Below, piece after piece: positions 60,925 to 64,000 of a stretch of 64,000 bases of DNA (position 1 is the stretch's first letter; every line of letters starts with the position of its first letter). The notes below the pieces were generated by a model. It saw nothing but the letters and a program-made list of their open reading frames with translations. It was not told where the DNA came from and did no database searches. Location of the stretch: positions 3,980,062 through 4,044,061 of the forward strand of contig OX638379.1 of NCBI GenBank assembly GCA_951813605.1, in the 5' to 3' direction. The stretch is from an uncultured Bryobacterales bacterium. Its GTDB lineage: Bacteria > Acidobacteriota > Terriglobia > Bryobacterales > UBA6623. A program made the translations under genes and the position numbers.

Positions 60925-60956
60925 CCCGACCATCCTCTCTCCCGCTGGGTCTGCGT

Positions 60957-61766
60957 CTATCTCTCTTTCGCTTCGAGTGGCCGCAGTTCGATGCTTCGAA
61001 AGAAGAGTTCCGCACCTTCCGACTGAAACAGGATCTTTCCTTTCGCCAGGCTGGCGTCGCTTCCCTCCATCACGAGGGTTCCGTTCACCCAGTACTTGAC
61101 GTGATTGCCTTCAGCGATCATTTCGAGAACGTTCCACTCGCCGTGCCGCTTCTCGACTTCGTCGTTGGGATCCCGGAAGCCGGAGGGCGCCCGGTAGTGG
61201 GTTGGCCAGCCGTCCTGCCGACCCAGGTCGGTCTTGTTGAAGCGGTCGATCTGGATTCCTCGCGCACCGCCCTTCCTCACGCCGTTGACAGTCAGCTCCG
61301 CTCCTCCGAGCAGGATGACATCGCCGGTTCCGCCTTCCATGATCTGGAACTCTAGCGCTTTCGGCCAGATCGTGCCGTTCGACTTGGCCGCTTCGGCTTG
61401 CTTCTTCACATCCACGGCACGGTAGAGAATGCCGCTGTCGCGTGTCTTGCCCTTGCGGCGGCCATGCGTTTCCTCGCCCCACTTGAACTCCGTCCGCAGG
61501 AAGAAATCGCCGTAGTCCTCTTTGGTAATGAAATACCCGTACGGCATTCCTTCTACTCGAATCATGCCGTCCACCACCCGAAAAACCTGCTCCGGGTCAT
61601 GGTTGAAACCCTGCCCGAAGACAAATGTGTCGAAGTTCTCCAAGCTCTTGCCGTCGAACAATTGGACGGCCCCTTCGGCAGGCGGAGCTTCGGCCGCGGA
61701 GAGCATGGTCGCGAGGACTTGGAGTGCTAGCAGTTGGCGAATCGATCGGTGTCGCGTCAGGGTCAT
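60957..61766 (-). CDS. DUF1080 (3-keto-disaccharide hydrolase-like) secreted protein
   Basis: This is a 269-residue jelly-roll protein. A signal peptide (IRQLLALQVLATMLSAAEAP) precedes GAVQLFDGKSLENFDTFV, the standard DUF1080 opening. It continues with YGDFFLRTEFKWGEETHGRR, SGILYRAVDVKK, ALEFQIMEGGTGDVILLGG, EWNVLEMIAEGNHVKYWVNG and GKILFQSEGAELFFRSIELR. Some family members hydrolyse 3-keto-glycosides made by Gfo/Idh/MocA-type oxidoreductases. The window also encodes one of those (19.4 kb), though not adjacent. Start at 61766 by signal peptide. Confidence 0.88.
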   Translation of the reverse strand: MTLTRHRSIRQLLALQVLATMLSAAEAPPAEGAVQLFDGKSLENFDTFVFGQGFNHDPEQVFRVVDGMIRVEGMPYGYFITKEDYGDFFLRTEFKWGEETHGRRKGKTRDSGILYRAVDVKKQAEAAKSNGTIWPKALEFQIMEGGTGDVILLGGAELTVNGVRKGGARGIQIDRFNKTDLGRQDGWPTHYRAPSGFRDPNDEVEKRHGEWNVLEMIAEGNHVKYWVNGTLVMEGSDASLAKGKILFQSEGAELFFRSIELRPLEAKER

Positions 61767-62174
61767 CTTCTCTGCTCTTGATGCGAGCTGGCCGCGGCAC
61801 AAGGGCAGTCGTCTAAGCTGCGGCCGCGCGCAAGTATTGTACGACGCTGCGTCCGGCCCGGGAGGCCGGATGTCGCATTCACGAGGTTTTCGCGGGGTCG
61901 CCGTGCGGCTTCGGGACGCCGTCTGCCGGTAATTGCCTGGCAGGCGAGACCCAGTCCGGCCCCCATTGGAATTCGCATTCAAGCCTTGTATGCAAGACGA
62001 CTGCGCGCAGCGGCCGGATCTAGGCAGCGGTCAACTCATAGGGCTCTCGCCCCCCTTGGACAGTCTCATGCTGGCTTCCCCTCGTTGCAAAAGTTCGCTC
62101 CGCAGTGCTGTAATCCTTCTGATGCGCGCCGATTCTGATAGCTGCACGGCCCGGGTGTTTCAGGGGCTGACCAG
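61767..62174. other. Intergenic region without a recognisable gene
   Basis: About 408 bp between the divergent DUF1080 and ThDP-enzyme genes. The only longer frame (61933-62178, plus) shows no family features. Promoters of both genes should be here, but I see no convincing -10/-35 pair. Confidence 0.4.
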
Positions 62175-63815
62175 GTGAAGGTATCGCGCGCCGTAGCGAA
62201 GATGCTCAAGCAAGAAGGGGTGGATCGCCTCTTCGCCTACCCTGTCAATCCCGTTATCGAAAGCTGCGCCGAGGAGGACATCCGAACGGTCATCGTGCGG
62301 CAGGAGCGGACTGGCCTGCACATGGCGGAAGCCGTTGGACGTCTCAGTTCAGGCCGGAAGGTCGGGGTCTTCTCGATGCAGCACGGCCCCGGCACAGAGA
62401 ATGCCTTCGGCGGCGTGGCGCAAGCGTACAGCGAATCGGTTCCGCTGGTCGTCCTGCCAGCCGGCTACACGCGAGCGAGGACCAACGTCGAACCGAATTT
62501 CAGTTCCTTGGTGAATTTCCAGCACGTCACCAAGTCCGTCGAGCAGGTCACCGTTCCGGCGGAAGTCCCAAACGCGATACGCAGGGCCTTCACGCAGGCC
62601 AAGAACGGTCGTCCCGGCCCTTGCATGGTCGAGCTGCCGTGGGACCTGCTGACCGAGGAGTTTCCAGGCGATGCGAGCTACCGCCCGTCGATCCGCACGC
62701 GCAGCGCGCCCGATCCCGATGCTGTCCGCGACGCGGCGAAGATTCTGGTCGGCGCCAAACTGCCCGTGATCTATGCCGGGCAGGGCGTTCACTACGGAAT
62801 GGCTTGGCGCGAGCTAAGAGAACTGACCGAGCTGCTCGAGGCTCCGGTAACGACGAGTATCGAGGGCAAGAGCGCTTTCCCGGAAACGCATCCGCTGTCA
62901 CTTCAGTCGGGAGGACGATCGTATTCGGCGGAACTCGACGCCTTCCTCGGGAGGGCCGATGTCATATTCGGCATCGGCGCCAGCTTCACTCACACAGTCT
63001 TCGGCATCCCGTGGCCGAATTACCTCGGAAGCGCGACCGTGATCCAGTCCACCATCGACACGGCGGACCTGCACAAGGACGTGCCAATCGACTTGGGCCT
63101 CGTGGGCGACGCGCGCCTGACCCTGGCCGCACTGGTAGCCGAGGTCAAGCGGCTGATCGCGGCTCCCAGAGGCCGGTCTCCCGCGGTGACCGCCGAAATA
63201 GCGGCTCACCACAGCGCATGGCACGCGAAGTGGCGCAACAAGCTGAATAGCACCGACACGCCGATCAATCCCTATCGCGTCATCCGCGATCTCATGCGAA
63301 CCGTCGATGTTCGCAACACGATCATCACTCACGACGCGGGAAGCCCGCGCGACCAGCTCACGCCGTTCTGGGAGTCCGAGGTGCCGCTGAGCTACGTAGG
63401 CTGGGGCAAGACCACCCAACTCGGCTACGGGCTGGGTCTGGCCATGGGGGCCAAGCTCGAGCACCCTGACAAGCTGTGCATCAACTGGTGGGGCGATGCG
63501 GCCATTGGTTTCACGGGGATGGACTTCGAAACAGCCGTGCGCGAGCGGATCCCGATTCTGTCGGTGCTTTCCAATAATTTCTCCATGGCGATCGAGCTGC
63601 CGGTCATGAGAGTGGCGACGGAGAAGTACCGCAGCACTGACATTTCGGGCAACTACGCCGAATTCGCGAAGGCTCTCGGCGGCTACGGGGAGCGCGTCAC
63701 CGACCCCGCGGAGATCGTGCCGGCGATCCGCAGGGGCATCGCCAAGACAGAGGAGGGTGTGCCGACTCTGCTGGAGTTCATCACGTCGAAGGAGCTGGAA
63801 ATCTCAAGATTCTGA
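62175..63815 (+). CDS. Thiamine-diphosphate-dependent enzyme, acetolactate-synthase-like
   Basis: This is a 546-residue three-domain ThDP enzyme of the acetolactate synthase/benzoylformate decarboxylase superfamily. The catalytic Glu is in VIVRQERTGLHMAEAVGRLS, the glycine-rich MQHGPGTENAFGGVAQAYSE follows, and the ThDP motif is GDAAIGFTGMDF...VLSNN (GDG-x(24-27)-N, here GDA). The middle domain (ALVGAKLPVIYAGQGVHYG-like) lacks a clear FAD-binding signature. It is unlikely to be the housekeeping IlvB, as no small subunit adjoins it. The 2-oxo-acid substrate is unknown. GTG start at 62175. Confidence 0.85.
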   Translation: MKVSRAVAKMLKQEGVDRLFAYPVNPVIESCAEEDIRTVIVRQERTGLHMAEAVGRLSSGRKVGVFSMQHGPGTENAFGGVAQAYSESVPLVVLPAGYTRARTNVEPNFSSLVNFQHVTKSVEQVTVPAEVPNAIRRAFTQAKNGRPGPCMVELPWDLLTEEFPGDASYRPSIRTRSAPDPDAVRDAAKILVGAKLPVIYAGQGVHYGMAWRELRELTELLEAPVTTSIEGKSAFPETHPLSLQSGGRSYSAELDAFLGRADVIFGIGASFTHTVFGIPWPNYLGSATVIQSTIDTADLHKDVPIDLGLVGDARLTLAALVAEVKRLIAAPRGRSPAVTAEIAAHHSAWHAKWRNKLNSTDTPINPYRVIRDLMRTVDVRNTIITHDAGSPRDQLTPFWESEVPLSYVGWGKTTQLGYGLGLAMGAKLEHPDKLCINWWGDAAIGFTGMDFETAVRERIPILSVLSNNFSMAIELPVMRVATEKYRSTDISGNYAEFAKALGGYGERVTDPAEIVPAIRRGIAKTEEGVPTLLEFITSKELEISRF

Positions 63816-63863
63816 CCGGCTCCGCGCCAAGCGGGAAGCGGCCGTTCACGCGCCCGACGCTCG

Positions 63864-64000
63864 TCAGCGGTTGAAGATCTTCACCCGGAAGTAAGGCTTG
63901 CCCTTCTCCGCCGGATCCATCACGAAATCCTGGTGCGTCATCATCGGGTCGTAGTCACGCCAGAGCCAAGTCATCGCTTCGGGCAGTTCCGCATCCCCGT
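63864..64000 (-). CDS. C-terminal end of a probable secreted esterase (partial)
   Basis: The minus-strand frame entering from the right edge reads ...ELPEAMTWLWRDY then DPMMTHQDFVMDPAEKGKPY and FRVKIFNR-stop. The L-P-x-A-x-x-W-L-W-R-D-Y ending is common at the C-terminus of acidobacterial enterochelin-esterase-like alpha/beta hydrolases. About 45 codons are visible, and the catalytic part is outside the window. It is convergent with the ThDP-enzyme gene, 48 bp apart. Confidence 0.55.
   Translation of the reverse strand, partial: GDAELPEAMTWLWRDYDPMMTHQDFVMDPAEKGKPYFRVKIFNR

Noticed and set aside
1..64000. CRISPR array, prophage, restriction or other defence locus
   Set aside because: No regularly spaced repeats, integrase, phage structural genes, methyltransferase or known defence-gene pairs were found.

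Overview
The window is about 64 kb of GC-rich bacterial chromosome, roughly 90% coding, with no rRNA, tRNA or CRISPR array that I could find. Gene content suggests an Acidobacteriota genome, perhaps Bryobacterales/Solibacter-like. It has a TonB-dependent receptor with an N-terminal carboxypeptidase-regulatory-like domain, several secreted PQQ-type beta-propellers, a sulfatase, a secreted Gfo/Idh/MocA oxidoreductase, a DUF1080 protein and a Tat-exported aldo/keto reductase. The assignment is inference from gene families. No marker tree could be run.

Layout. 0.1-3.6 kb: a large TonB receptor gene (minus strand) cut by one in-frame amber codon. 3.7-5.1 kb: an IS1595-type transposase scrap, then a small secreted lectin-like gene. 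5.2-12.0 kb: a PQQ-dependent dehydrogenase, MATE exporter, alpha/beta hydrolase, HupE/UreJ-type membrane protein and NHL-repeat lipoprotein. 12.5-14.3 kb: a frameshifted nucleotidyltransferase remnant and a three-gene cassette of ECF sigma factor, small membrane protein (anti-sigma candidate) and DUF4252 protein. 14.4-20.5 kb: an M16 double-domain peptidase, guaB, IS3-family debris and a Gfo/Idh/MocA oxidoreductase. 20.5-24.9 kb (minus strand): B12-binding mutase subunit, Rossmann/DUF2520 protein, panB, panC and sulfatase, tightly packed. The DUF2520 protein is a good candidate for the ketopantoate reductase step between PanB and PanC. 25.0-30.3 kb: two PQQ-type beta-propellers, a PaaK/LuxE-like adenylate-forming enzyme and a SnoaL-like secreted protein, all on one strand.

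30.8-42.4 kb is mostly housekeeping: an AtuA-like protein, a Lon-N-domain protein, an SDR, aroK, a LolD-like ATPase, recD2, folD, rsgA, and a minus-strand nfeD-slipin-SPOR run. 42.6-49.9 kb is one long plus-strand run (RsbU-type phosphatase, TrkA-linked K+ channel, nnr, tsaE, ruvA, ruvB, deoxynucleoside kinase), most junctions overlapping by 4 nt. 50-55.5 kb: an unknown membrane protein, a metallophosphoesterase, an S41/CTP-type protein that appears to have lost both catalytic residues, a DUF3467 protein and a WcaJ-type sugar transferase. 55.6-64 kb: a 982-residue secreted beta-propeller/DUF3604 protein, aldo/keto reductase, conserved secreted protein, DUF1080 protein, a ThDP enzyme and the C-terminal end of a probable esterase running off the window.

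The points most worth a second look are the S41-family pseudo-protease, the amber-interrupted TonB receptor, the DUF2520 gene as a missing pantothenate enzyme, -10 boxes so close to start codons that several genes look leaderless, and the propeller/ligase operon at 25-30 kb. I did not find a clearly new defence or mobile system.
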